Of a DNA stretch of 64,000 nucleotides, positions 35,251 to 43,630 are shown piece by piece. The notes beneath the pieces are model-generated. The model was not told the DNA's origin, searched no databases, and saw only the letters and a list, made by a program, of their open reading frames with translations. How positions within the stretch are numbered: the stretch's first letter is position 1; each line of letters starts with the position of its first letter. The translations under genes were made by a program, and so were the position numbers. The stretch comes from Nakamurella flavida (GTDB taxonomy: Bacteria > Actinomycetota > Actinomycetes > Mycobacteriales > Nakamurellaceae), in NCBI RefSeq assembly GCF_030811475.1, contig NZ_JAUSQV010000001.1, positions 2,863,001-2,927,000 on the forward strand, in the 5' to 3' direction.

Positions 35251-36438
35251 ATGACGGCCCGTCGAACGTCCCCGGTGATCGGTCCCGGCCTGCTCGTCGA
35301 GGGGCGCCGCCGCCGGGACGACGCGGAGACACTCGAGGACGACGCCCTGGTGGTGGACGACGGCCTGATCCCCGCCTGCGGGGTCGGGTCGGTCATCTTC
35401 GCCCTCATCGCCGTGGCCATGTTCGGCTTCGACGCGACGCCGGGGGCCCTCCCGGCCGGTGTCCTGGCCGTGCTGACCTGCCTCGGCATGGCCCTGTGCT
35501 GGTGGCGGCTGGGCCGCTACCCGGACGGCTGGCTGCGCCGGCACTCGCCGCTCGTCGGTCTGGTCTTCGGCATGGTGCTGTGCGCCAATCCGCTGCTCTA
35601 CATGGTCGCGACCCGGGTGACCTGGCCGCCGATCGGCATCATCCTGTCCGTCATCGCCGTGGGTGCCCTGCTGCCCGGCCGGTTCGGCTCGCTCGCCGTG
35701 GTGACACTGGCCGTGGGGGGCTGGATCGCCTGCGCCGCGGCGTTCGGTGTCCCGGTCCCCGCCACGGAGTTCGCGCTCGCGGTGGTGAAGACCCTGGCCC
35801 TGGCCGTCCTGCTGCACCTGGCCTGGTCGCGGACCCGGCGGCGGCTGCACGCGGCCAACCGGCTGGTGACCCAGATGGCGGTGACCGACTCCCTCACCGG
35901 GCTGGTCAACCACCGCGGCTTCCAGGTCGCCGGCGAGCAGGCCATCCGGCGGACGGCGGCCCGGTCCACCGCGGTCAGCGTGCTGTTCGTCGACGTCGAC
36001 GGGCTGAAGGAGACCAACGACCGACGGGGTCACGCCGCGGGCGACGAGGTCCTCCGGCTGGTCGCCCGGGCGCTTCGGGAATCCGTCCGGGACTGGGACG
36101 TGGTCGCCCGGCTCGGCGGTGACGAGTTCGCGGTCATCCTGGAGGACTGCAGCGTGAACGAACTGCGGAACGTGGCCGACCGGCTCACCGCGGCGATGCG
36201 CGCCGGCTCGGTGAGCGCCAGCGTGGGTCGGGCCACCAGCACCGCCGGGGCGGGCCCGGCCGACTTCAGTGCGTTGGTGCACGCCGCCGACGAGGACATG
36301 TACGCGCACAAGACCGCTCGCCGGGCCGCCGCCGGGCGGACCGTGGACATCGGCACCGCCCCGAGCGGGGCCGCCGCAACGCCCCCGCCCAGCCCGACGG
36401 TGTCCGTCACTGCGGTGGTCGCCCCCGCCGTGGCCTGA
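35251..36438 (+). CDS. Membrane GGDEF diguanylate cyclase
   Basis: A 395-residue protein. A short cytoplasmic N terminus is followed by about six helices (residues 45-195) and a GGDEF domain (about 200-360). The active site ARLGGDEFAVILED is intact, with an RDWD inhibitory site upstream, so it should be a product-inhibited cyclase. VTDSLTGLVNHRGF marks the domain start. AGGA lies upstream of the ATG. Monocistronic, between terminator hairpins. Confidence 0.93.
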   Translation: MTARRTSPVIGPGLLVEGRRRRDDAETLEDDALVVDDGLIPACGVGSVIFALIAVAMFGFDATPGALPAGVLAVLTCLGMALCWWRLGRYPDGWLRRHSPLVGLVFGMVLCANPLLYMVATRVTWPPIGIILSVIAVGALLPGRFGSLAVVTLAVGGWIACAAAFGVPVPATEFALAVVKTLALAVLLHLAWSRTRRRLHAANRLVTQMAVTDSLTGLVNHRGFQVAGEQAIRRTAARSTAVSVLFVDVDGLKETNDRRGHAAGDEVLRLVARALRESVRDWDVVARLGGDEFAVILEDCSVNELRNVADRLTAAMRAGSVSASVGRATSTAGAGPADFSALVHAADEDMYAHKTARRAAAGRTVDIGTAPSGAAATPPPSPTVSVTAVVAPAVA

Positions 36439-36462
36439 CCGGCAGCAGCTGCAGTTCACACC

Positions 36463-36491
36463 GGACCCGGCACCCGGTCTGCGCCGGGTCC
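36463..36491. terminator. Bidirectional terminator between GGDEF and CoxG-like genes
   Basis: Perfect nine-base arms GGACCCGGC and GCCGGGTCC with an 11-base loop, placed between convergent stops at 36438 and 36503. Confidence 0.75.
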
Positions 36492-36502
36492 TGGCGGGCG
36501 CG

Positions 36503-37249
36503 TCACTCCTCCGGCTGGGTCTTCCGGCGGCGGACCAGCTTGCTGATCAGGATCAGCCCGACCACCCCGGCCAGGACGGGGACGACCCGCCGCAGCACCG
36601 GCACGCCGGCCGTGCCGAGCAGGTCGATGGGCTCGGGCTCGGCCGTGGGCACGCGGTGCGCCTGCACCGGGGCGGGAGCAGCCGGGCGGTCCTGCGCGGC
36701 CTGGGCGGCCTGTGCCTCCTGAACGGCTTCCCGCTCGTCGGCGACGACCTCGGCGGCGACCTCGTCGGGATCGACGACGTCCACCAGCTCGGCGCCGCCG
36801 GCCTCCTTGCCGACCAGCTTGGTGGACACGCAGTCGGCGAACTGGGAGATCATCTTGTTGCTGACCTCGACCATCACCCCGCGCCCGAACTGGGCCGGCC
36901 GGCCGGTGATGGACAGGGTGGTGACCAGGTCGACCGCGGTGCGGTTGGGGGCCAGGGCGGTGGCCGTGGCGCTGACCAGCATGGCTGCGGTGGACGAACC
37001 GCCGGCGTTGCCGGTCGCCTCGATCCGGGCCCGGTGCGCGATCGGGTCCTTCTCGACGATGGTGCCGTGACCCTTGTAGGTCAGCCGGATGGGGCCGAGC
37101 TTGATCTTCACCGTGCCGCTGAACTCGGCGCCGTCGACCTTGTCGACCGTGGCCCCGGGGAAGCACCCGCCCACCTGCTCCATGTCGGCCAGGGTGGCGA
37201 AGGCCTTCTCGATCCCGACCGGGACCTCGAACCGGTGTTCCAGCTCCAC
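36503..37249 (-). CDS. CoxG-like SRPBCC protein with C-terminal membrane anchor
   Basis: A 248-residue protein. Residues about 1-150 are an SRPBCC fold of the carbon monoxide dehydrogenase subunit G type: LEHRFEVPVGIEKAF, GGCFPGATV and GTVKIKLGPIRLTYKG are family landmarks. An acidic/Ala-rich linker follows, then a single helix (about 215-238) and an RRRKTQ tail, so it is membrane-tethered. CoxG proteins bind quinone-like or other hydrophobic ligands. No coxMSL genes are present. The GTG start has GGAGG six bases upstream. Confidence 0.82.
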   Translation of the reverse strand: MELEHRFEVPVGIEKAFATLADMEQVGGCFPGATVDKVDGAEFSGTVKIKLGPIRLTYKGHGTIVEKDPIAHRARIEATGNAGGSSTAAMLVSATATALAPNRTAVDLVTTLSITGRPAQFGRGVMVEVSNKMISQFADCVSTKLVGKEAGGAELVDVVDPDEVAAEVVADEREAVQEAQAAQAAQDRPAAPAPVQAHRVPTAEPEPIDLLGTAGVPVLRRVVPVLAGVVGLILISKLVRRRKTQPEE

Positions 37250-37614
37250 GACGAACCTCCACTGAACGGTGTGCGGGCGGTGCGGGCGACCGGCGGCGGT
37301 CGAGGGGGACCGCGCCTGCCCGGGGCCCGATCGTAGGCGCCCGCCCCGACGGCGGCACCGGCAACCGCCGGGGGGCCGCCGATCGCCACCGCGGCGCGCC
37401 CCGGCGGTGATCGATCCGGCACCCTCCGCGGACCGGTCGCTCCGACGCGCGCATGCCCTCCCACCAGGCACGACCGACCGTCGACCGTCCGACTGTCGGA
37501 CGTGGCCCAGGTCACCACGGTGGTCGCATCCGTGCCAGTATCGAGGGTCGGACCCCCGTGCGGACGAGCGATGCGGCAGCGCGGACGGGCCCGGTGCCGG
37601 ACGGAGGAGGGCCT
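37250..37614 (+). other. 365-base divergent promoter region of coxG-like and E1 alpha genes
   Basis: No gene supported. It must hold both promoters. The right end carries GGAGGAGG (37603-37610), the ribosome site that sets the E1 alpha GTG start. I saw no strong dyad or known riboswitch motif. Confidence 0.5.
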
Positions 37615-38961
37615 GTGCAGGAGTCGGACCAGCGGGAACAGCATCCTGAGCGACGCGAACGATCTGGTGCGGCATCCGGCGGACCGGAGCAGGACCCGCC
37701 GACCACCGCCCGCGACGCCGCCGCCCAGGGTGCGGCCGGCACCGCCGCCCACCCCACGCCCGAGCAGGTCGTCGCCGGCCTCCGGGCCACCAGCGAGGGC
37801 CCGGACCTCGTCGAGCTGCTGTCCCCGGAGGGCGTGTTCACCCCGCATCCGGACTACCCGCTGGAGGTCACCGCCGAGCTGCTGCAGGGCCTCTACCGGG
37901 ACATGGTGCTGGTCCGCCGGTTCGACCGGGAGGGCAACGCCCTGCAGCGCCAGGGCCAGCTGTCGCTCTGGGCGCCGCTGCTGGGTCAGGAGGCCGCGCA
38001 GATCGGTGCGGGGCGGGCCCTGCGGCCCACCGACATGGCCTTCCCCTCCTACCGCGAGCACGGTGTCGCCTGGTGCCGCGGCATCGACCCGGCCCAGTTG
38101 CTCGGCATCTTCCGCGGTACCGACCAGTGCGGCTGGGATCCGGCGGCCACCCGGTTCAACGGCTACGCGATCGTCATCGGCAACCAGGTGCTGAACGCCG
38201 TCGGTTACGCGATGGGCCAGCGGCTGGACGGCGCGGTCGGCGGCGCCGGCAACTCGGCGAGTGCCGCCGGTGCCGGGGCCGACGGTCCTGATGGTGCCGA
38301 CGGCCCCGAGGGTGTCGACGGGTCCGAGGCCACCATCGCGTTCTTCGGGGACGGCGCGACCAGCCAGGGCGACGTGCACGAGGCCATGGTGTTCGGCGCC
38401 GTGTTCGACGCCCCGGTCGTCTTCTACTGCCAGAACAACCAATGGGCCATCTCCGAGCCGGTGGAGAAGCAGTCCCGGGTGCCGCTGTACCGACGGGCGC
38501 ACGGGTACGGCTTCCCCGGGGTGCGGGTGGACGGCAACGACGTGCTGGCCTGTCTCGCGGTCACCCGGTGGGCGCTGCAGGAGTGCCGCAGTGGCAACGG
38601 CCCGGTCATGATCGAGGCGTTCACCTACCGGATGGACGCGCACACCACCTCCGACGACCCGACCCGGTACCGGTTGGCCGACGAGGAGGAGGCCTGGAAG
38701 CTGCTCGACCCCATCGAGCGGGTCCGGGTGCACCTCACCCGCGAGGGCCTGGCCGACGCGGCCTTCTTCGAGCGCGTCGCCCAGGACGCCGACGAGCTCG
38801 CGGCCCATTTCCGGGCCGCCTGCTACGCCCTGGACAGTCCCGGCCCGGACCGGCTGTTCAGCCACGTCTACAGCGGTGAGCACGAGCAGACCCGGCGGCA
38901 GCACGCGGAGCAGATCGGGTACCTGGCGTCCTTCCAGGAGCCGGCGGAGTCGGGCCGATGA
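37615..38961 (+). CDS. 2-oxoacid dehydrogenase E1 alpha subunit (pyruvate or branched-chain)
   Basis: Thiamine-diphosphate-dependent decarboxylase subunit of a PDH/BCKDH complex. The GTG start is set by GGAGGAGG; 448 residues. The TPP motif runs FFGDGATSQGDVHEAM to YCQNNQWAIS. PSYREHGVAWCRG and YRMDAHTTSDDPTRYR are typical E1 alpha blocks. Unusual is a Gly/Ala/Asp-rich insertion of about 33 residues just before the TPP motif. The N-terminal about 45 residues are disordered. Its stop overlaps the E1 beta start. The substrate class is not certain. Confidence 0.92.
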   Translation: MQESDQREQHPERRERSGAASGGPEQDPPTTARDAAAQGAAGTAAHPTPEQVVAGLRATSEGPDLVELLSPEGVFTPHPDYPLEVTAELLQGLYRDMVLVRRFDREGNALQRQGQLSLWAPLLGQEAAQIGAGRALRPTDMAFPSYREHGVAWCRGIDPAQLLGIFRGTDQCGWDPAATRFNGYAIVIGNQVLNAVGYAMGQRLDGAVGGAGNSASAAGAGADGPDGADGPEGVDGSEATIAFFGDGATSQGDVHEAMVFGAVFDAPVVFYCQNNQWAISEPVEKQSRVPLYRRAHGYGFPGVRVDGNDVLACLAVTRWALQECRSGNGPVMIEAFTYRMDAHTTSDDPTRYRLADEEEAWKLLDPIERVRVHLTREGLADAAFFERVAQDADELAAHFRAACYALDSPGPDRLFSHVYSGEHEQTRRQHAEQIGYLASFQEPAESGR

Positions 38962-39995
38962 GCACGGGTGGAGCGACGGTGGCGGGACAGACGGGTTCGA
39001 GCGGTCGGGACCGGGACGAGCAGCGCACGACACTGGCCAAGGCCCTCAACCTGGCCCTGCGGTCGTCCATGGAACTCGACAGCTCGGTGCTGATCATGGG
39101 CGAGGACGTCGGCCGGCTGGGCGGGGTGTTCCGGGTGACCGAGGGCCTGCAGAAGGACTTCGGCGAGAACCGGGTGATCGACACCCCGCTGGCCGAGTCC
39201 GGCATCATCGGCACCGCCGTCGGGTTGGCCATGCGGGGCTACCGGCCGGTGACCGAGATCCAGTTCGACGGGTTCGTCTTCCCCGGGTTCGACCAGATCA
39301 TCAGCCAGGTCGCCAAGGTGACCTACCGCTCGCAGGGCGCGTTCTCGATGCCGATGGTCATCCGCATCCCGTTCGGCGGGGGCATCGGCGCGGTCGAGCA
39401 CCACTCCGAGTCCCCGGAGTCGCTGTTCTGCCACATCGCCGGGCTGCGCGTGGTGGCCTGCTCCACGCCGCAGGACGCCTACGACATGCTCCGCGAGGCC
39501 ATCGCCTGCGACGACCCGGTGGTGTTCTTCGAGCCCAAGCGCCGCTACTGGGAGAAGGGCCCGGTCGACATCGGCACGCCGCCGCAGGGGTCGACGTTCT
39601 CCAGTGTCGTGCGCCGGCCGGGCACCGATGTCACCGTGGTGACGTACGGGCCGAGTGTCGCCGTGGCGCTGGCCGCGGCGGAGGCGGCGGCCACCGAGGG
39701 CCGGTCCCTGGAGGTCATCGACCTGCGCACGCTCTCTCCGCTGGACCTGGACCCGGTGCTGGAGTCCGTCCGGCGGACCGGACGGGCCGTGGTCGTCACC
39801 GAGGCCCCACGGGAGTCCTCGATCAGCGCCGACGTCGCCGCCCGGATCACCGAGGAGGCGTTCTACTCGCTGGCCGCGCCCGTCCAGCGGGTGGCCGGGT
39901 ACGACGTCCCGTATCCGCCGAGCAAGGCCGAGCATCATTACCTCCCGGACCTGGACAAGGTGCTCGACGCCGTCGATCGCACCTACGCGTTCTGA
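38958..39995 (+). CDS. 2-oxoacid dehydrogenase E1 beta subunit
   Basis: Partner of E1 alpha, 345 residues, four-base overlap with it. Typical blocks: IMGEDVGRLGGVFRVT (contains the TPP-activating Glu), DTPLAESGIIGTAVGLA, EIQFDGFVFPGFDQI, and the C-terminal DVPYPPSKAEHHYLPD. It forms the alpha2-beta2 E1 of a PDH or branched-chain complex that hands the acyl group to E2, encoded 49 bases downstream. Confidence 0.95.
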   Translation: MSTGGATVAGQTGSSGRDRDEQRTTLAKALNLALRSSMELDSSVLIMGEDVGRLGGVFRVTEGLQKDFGENRVIDTPLAESGIIGTAVGLAMRGYRPVTEIQFDGFVFPGFDQIISQVAKVTYRSQGAFSMPMVIRIPFGGGIGAVEHHSESPESLFCHIAGLRVVACSTPQDAYDMLREAIACDDPVVFFEPKRRYWEKGPVDIGTPPQGSTFSSVVRRPGTDVTVVTYGPSVAVALAAAEAAATEGRSLEVIDLRTLSPLDLDPVLESVRRTGRAVVVTEAPRESSISADVAARITEEAFYSLAAPVQRVAGYDVPYPPSKAEHHYLPDLDKVLDAVDRTYAF

Positions 39996-40044
39996 CCGGT
40001 CGGGCGGCACCGCAACAGGCAGTACACGAGCAGGAGGAGTACCG

Positions 40045-41532
40045 GTGAGCACGGCGACGGAGAACGGGACGACCCGCGGTCAGGACCCGGCGGTGCACAT
40101 CTTCGCCATGCCCGACGTGGGGGAGGGGCTGACCGAGGCCGAGGTGCTGTCCTGGCGGGTCGAGCCCGGTGACGTGGTCACCGTCAACCAGATCCTGGTG
40201 GAGATCGAGACGGCGAAGGCCGCCGTGGAGCTGCCCTCGCCGTTCGCCGGCCGGATCGACGCCCTGCTCGTGCCGACCGGCGAGCTGATCCCGGTGGGCA
40301 CCCCGATCATCGCGATCCGGACGGGTCCGGACGCCGGCGCCGACCCGGGGACGGACGGGGTGGCTCCGGCGGCCGCGGAGTCCCTGTCCAGCGAGTACAC
40401 CGTCCGGCCGGACGACACGGCCGGCGCGAAGATCGGCGAGACGATGGCCGACGGCCGGATCGCCACGCTGGTCGGCTATCTGACCCCGTCCGGCGGGGCC
40501 ACCCGTCGCGCGCGCCGGCCGGTGGCCGGTGCCGTGCCCCCGGCCGCGCCGGCGCCCGTCCCTCCGGCCACTCCGGAGCCGGTGACGCCGACCGCGCCGG
40601 ACGCCGGTGCCCGCGCCCCGCTGGCCACCCCGCCGGTGCGCAAACTGGCCAAGGAGCTGGGCGTCGACCTGGCCGATGTGGTCGCCGAGCGGCCCGACGG
40701 GGTGATCAGCCGCGCCGAGGTGCACGCCGCCGCGGCCGCCCACGCGGCGCTGGAGGCGGCCGCCACCACGGTGGAGAACCCGCCGGCCGATCCCCGGCTG
40801 CCCGCACTGCGCAACCCCGACTACGACCCGGCCACCCGGGAGTCGCGGGTGCCGATCCGCGGTATCCGGCGCGCCACGGCCACCGCCGTCACCCAGTCCG
40901 CCTTCACCGCACCGCATGTCACCGAGTTCGTCGCGGTGGACGTGACGCCGATGATGGAGCTCCGGGAGCGGTTGCGGAAGCGACCGGAGTACGCCCGGAT
41001 CAAGCTGACGCCGCTGGCCTTCGTGGCCCGCGCCGTGTGCCTGGCCGTCCGCCGCACGCCGGAGGTCAATGCGACCTGGGACGAGGACACCCAGGAGATC
41101 GTCTACAAGCAGTACGTCAACCTGGGTATCGCGGCGGCGACCAACCGCGGGCTGATCGTGCCCAAGGTGCGCGACGCGGACCGGTTGGACCTGCTCGGGC
41201 TGGCCACCGCGTTCGGCGAGCTGACCGAGACGGCCCGCGCCGGGCGGACGACTCCGGCAATGCTCGCCGGCGGCACGTTCACCATCACCAACGTGGGCGT
41301 GCTGGGCGTCGACTCCGGCACGCCCATCCTCAATCCGGGGGAGTCGGCCATCCTGGCCCTCGGGTCGATCAAGGACGCCCCGTGGGTCGTGGACGGCGCC
41401 CTGGCCGTGCGGAAGGTCTGCCATCTCGCGTTGTCCTTCGACCACCGCATCGTCGACGGTCAGCAGGGTTCGCAGTTCCTGGCCGACGTGGCGGCGCTGC
41501 TGGCCGACCCGGGCCTGGCCATCACCTTCTGA
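40045..41532 (+). CDS. Dihydrolipoamide acyltransferase (E2)
   Basis: A 495-residue E2 core. Single lipoyl domain with Lys58 in EIETAKAAVELP; a Pro/Ala hinge; peripheral-subunit-binding domain (PPVRKLAKELGVDL); acyltransferase domain with catalytic LSFDHRIVDGQQG. The GTG start has AGGAGGAG upstream. Third gene of the E1 alpha-E1 beta-E2 operon; no E3 (dihydrolipoamide dehydrogenase) follows, so E3 must come from elsewhere. Confidence 0.95.
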   Translation: MSTATENGTTRGQDPAVHIFAMPDVGEGLTEAEVLSWRVEPGDVVTVNQILVEIETAKAAVELPSPFAGRIDALLVPTGELIPVGTPIIAIRTGPDAGADPGTDGVAPAAAESLSSEYTVRPDDTAGAKIGETMADGRIATLVGYLTPSGGATRRARRPVAGAVPPAAPAPVPPATPEPVTPTAPDAGARAPLATPPVRKLAKELGVDLADVVAERPDGVISRAEVHAAAAAHAALEAAATTVENPPADPRLPALRNPDYDPATRESRVPIRGIRRATATAVTQSAFTAPHVTEFVAVDVTPMMELRERLRKRPEYARIKLTPLAFVARAVCLAVRRTPEVNATWDEDTQEIVYKQYVNLGIAAATNRGLIVPKVRDADRLDLLGLATAFGELTETARAGRTTPAMLAGGTFTITNVGVLGVDSGTPILNPGESAILALGSIKDAPWVVDGALAVRKVCHLALSFDHRIVDGQQGSQFLADVAALLADPGLAITF

Positions 41533-41739
41533 CCACACATCCGCGGTCGTGCGCCGATGAATCCAGTTCCGATTGCCAGCCTGACCGGACGATCAGCGGC
41601 GTGTGCGGCAGGTCACCGGCGGAACAGGCATACTTTCGGCCGCTCGCACGTCATACAGGGTGTGGCGCCCACCGGCGTCCGACCGTTCTCCACCGCAACA
41701 CCCTGCAGTGGGCAAGTGCAGCAGCAAAGGATCGCCATC

Positions 41740-41889
41740 ATGTCTTCCCTGCGTCAGACCGTCAGCCGCCGTCGCGAGATCCGCCGCACCCGCCGTGCGC
41801 TGGACCGGGCCATGGACAGCTCGTTCTCCCCGGCGCAGCGCGGCGAGCTGGCCCAGTTCGCCCAGCGCCGCTCGCTCGAGATCCGCTGA
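41740..41889 (+). CDS. Small basic protein of unknown function (49 residues)
   Basis: Very short gene, 207 bases after the E2 gene. The protein is rich in Arg (RRREIRRTRRALDRA) with a helical C-terminal half (FSPAQRGELAQFAQRR). AAAGGA precedes the ATG. Codon use and third-position GC match the neighbours, and a strong terminator follows, which supports expression. No family recognised; size and charge would suit a nucleic-acid-binding or ribosome-associated protein, but that is only a guess. Confidence 0.65.
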   Translation: MSSLRQTVSRRREIRRTRRALDRAMDSSFSPAQRGELAQFAQRRSLEIR

Positions 41890-41972
41890 TCTCACGTTCC
41901 GTGGTGTGAACTTCACTCGTCAGATCCCTTCGCGTCTGTAACGACCGCCGGGGGGAGGACGACGAACCAGAC

Positions 41973-42019
41973 GACTCCGGACTACCGCCAGACCCCCGAC
42001 CTGGCGGCCGTCCGGAGTC
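41973..42019 (+). terminator. Strong two-part hairpin terminator
   Basis: Outer arms GACTCCGGAC and GTCCGGAGTC (perfect, 10 bases) enclose inner arms CCGCCAG and CTGGCGG with a CCCCC-containing loop. It follows the 49-residue gene by 84 bases and isolates it from sthA. Confidence 0.85.
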
Positions 42020-42179
42020 ATCTGCGTCTCCGGGGCGAACGCCCCGCTCTCGACCCGCGGTTCACCACCGGGGGTCGCCCTGCGCGGGAAGTTCACCCTC
42101 CGGTGACCCGCTGCGCCTGCGCGTGCGGGATGATTCGCCGCACCGCGAGCCCGGCGTGCCGGGAGGGGAGTGTGCGCTC

Positions 42180-43613
42180 ATGGACAGCTACGACCTGGTG
42201 GTCATCGGTTCGGGCCCGGCGGGACAGAAGGCGGCCATCGCCGCGGCCAAGCTGGGTCGCCGCGCGGCCGTGGTGGAGCGTCGGGACATGGTCGGCGGCG
42301 TGTGCATCAACACCGGCACCATCCCGTCGAAGACGATGCGCGAAGCGGTGCTCTACCTGACCGGACTCAGCCAGCGGGAGCTCTACGGCCAGTCCTACCG
42401 CGTCAAGAACGACATCACCGTCGCCGACCTCTCCGCCCGCACCCAGCACGTCATCGCGCGGGAGATCGACGTCATCCGCAACCAGCTTTCCCGCAACCAC
42501 GTCGCCCTGCTGCCGGGCACGGCCACCTTCCTGGACCCGCACACCCTCAAGGTGGCCGACGACAACGGCGACCACCGCGAGGTACGGGCCGACAAGATCG
42601 TCATCGCCGTGGGTACCCGCCCGGCCCGCCCGGCCAGCGTCGACTTCGACGGCGCCACCATCATGGATTCCGACCAGATCCTCGGGATGGCCCACGTCCC
42701 CACCTCGATGGTGGTGGTCGGCGCCGGTGTCATCGGGATCGAATACGCCTCCATGTTCGCCGCGCTGGGCACCAAGGTGACCGTGGTCGAGAAGCGGTCG
42801 AGCATGCTGGACTTCTGCGACCGGGAGATCGTCGAGGCCCTGCAGTACCAGCTCCGCGATCTCGCCGTGACGTTCCGGTTCTCCGAGTCGGTCAAGGAGG
42901 TGCAGCGGCACCCGGCCGGCACGGTCACCCTGCTCGAATCGGGCAAGCGCATCCCCGCCGACACGGTGCTGTACTCCGCCGGCCGGCAGGGGGTCACCGA
43001 CGCCCTGGACATGCCGGCGGCCGGACTGTCCGCGGGGGAACGTGGCCGTATCGAGGTCAACGAGCACTTCCAGACCGAGGTCGGCCACATCTACGCCGTG
43101 GGTGACGTCATCGGGTTCCCGGCCCTGGCGGCCACGTCGATGGAACAGGGCCGCCGCGCCAGCTACCACGCGTTCGGCGAGTCGGTCGGCGGCAAGCTGG
43201 GCGACCTGCAGCCCATCGGCATCTACACGATCCCCGAGATCAGCTACGTGGGGCGGACCGAGGAGCAGCTCACCGGCGAGAACGTGCCGTTCGAGGTCGG
43301 GGTGTCCCGGTACCGGGAACTGGCCCGCGGCGCCATCCTCGGTGACTCCTACGGCATGCTCAAGCTGCTGGTGCACGCCGAGTCCCGAGAACTGTTGGGC
43401 GTGCACGTGTTCGGCACCAACGCCACCGAGCTCGTGCACATCGGGCAGACGGTGATGGGGTGCGGCGGCACCGTCGACTACCTGGTGGACGCGGTGTTCA
43501 ACTACCCGACGCTCGCCGAGTCGTACAAGGTCGCGGCGCTGGACGCGGTGAACAAGATGCGGGCCATCGCCAAGGTGACCCAGACCGGGGACTACCGGCC
43601 GCTGCCGGAGTGA
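42180..43613 (+). CDS. sthA: Si-specific NAD(P)+ transhydrogenase (soluble)
   Basis: Soluble FAD flavoprotein that passes hydride between NADPH and NAD. It has 477 residues in the pyridine-nucleotide-disulfide oxidoreductase fold: FAD site [19 protein letters not shown](P) site [17 protein letters not shown]-terminal dimer domain. In place of the redox disulfide it has one Cys only: [19 protein letters not shown] (Cys42, Thr47), the SthA signature that separates it from lipoamide dehydrogenase. It is therefore unlikely to be the missing E3 of the nearby complex. A GGGAGGGGAG site precedes the ATG. Confidence 0.94.
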   Translation: MDSYDLVVIGSGPAGQKAAIAAAKLGRRAAVVERRDMVGGVCINTGTIPSKTMREAVLYLTGLSQRELYGQSYRVKNDITVADLSARTQHVIAREIDVIRNQLSRNHVALLPGTATFLDPHTLKVADDNGDHREVRADKIVIAVGTRPARPASVDFDGATIMDSDQILGMAHVPTSMVVVGAGVIGIEYASMFAALGTKVTVVEKRSSMLDFCDREIVEALQYQLRDLAVTFRFSESVKEVQRHPAGTVTLLESGKRIPADTVLYSAGRQGVTDALDMPAAGLSAGERGRIEVNEHFQTEVGHIYAVGDVIGFPALAATSMEQGRRASYHAFGESVGGKLGDLQPIGIYTIPEISYVGRTEEQLTGENVPFEVGVSRYRELARGAILGDSYGMLKLLVHAESRELLGVHVFGTNATELVHIGQTVMGCGGTVDYLVDAVFNYPTLAESYKVAALDAVNKMRAIAKVTQTGDYRPLPE

Positions 43614-43630
43614 GGGACGGGAGTGGGGAC

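Noticed and set aside
42180-43613. Reading sthA as the missing E3 (lipoamide dehydrogenase) of the nearby complex
   Set aside because: It has a single Cys (GTIPSK in place of the CxxxxC disulfide), so it cannot carry out the disulfide exchange required of E3.
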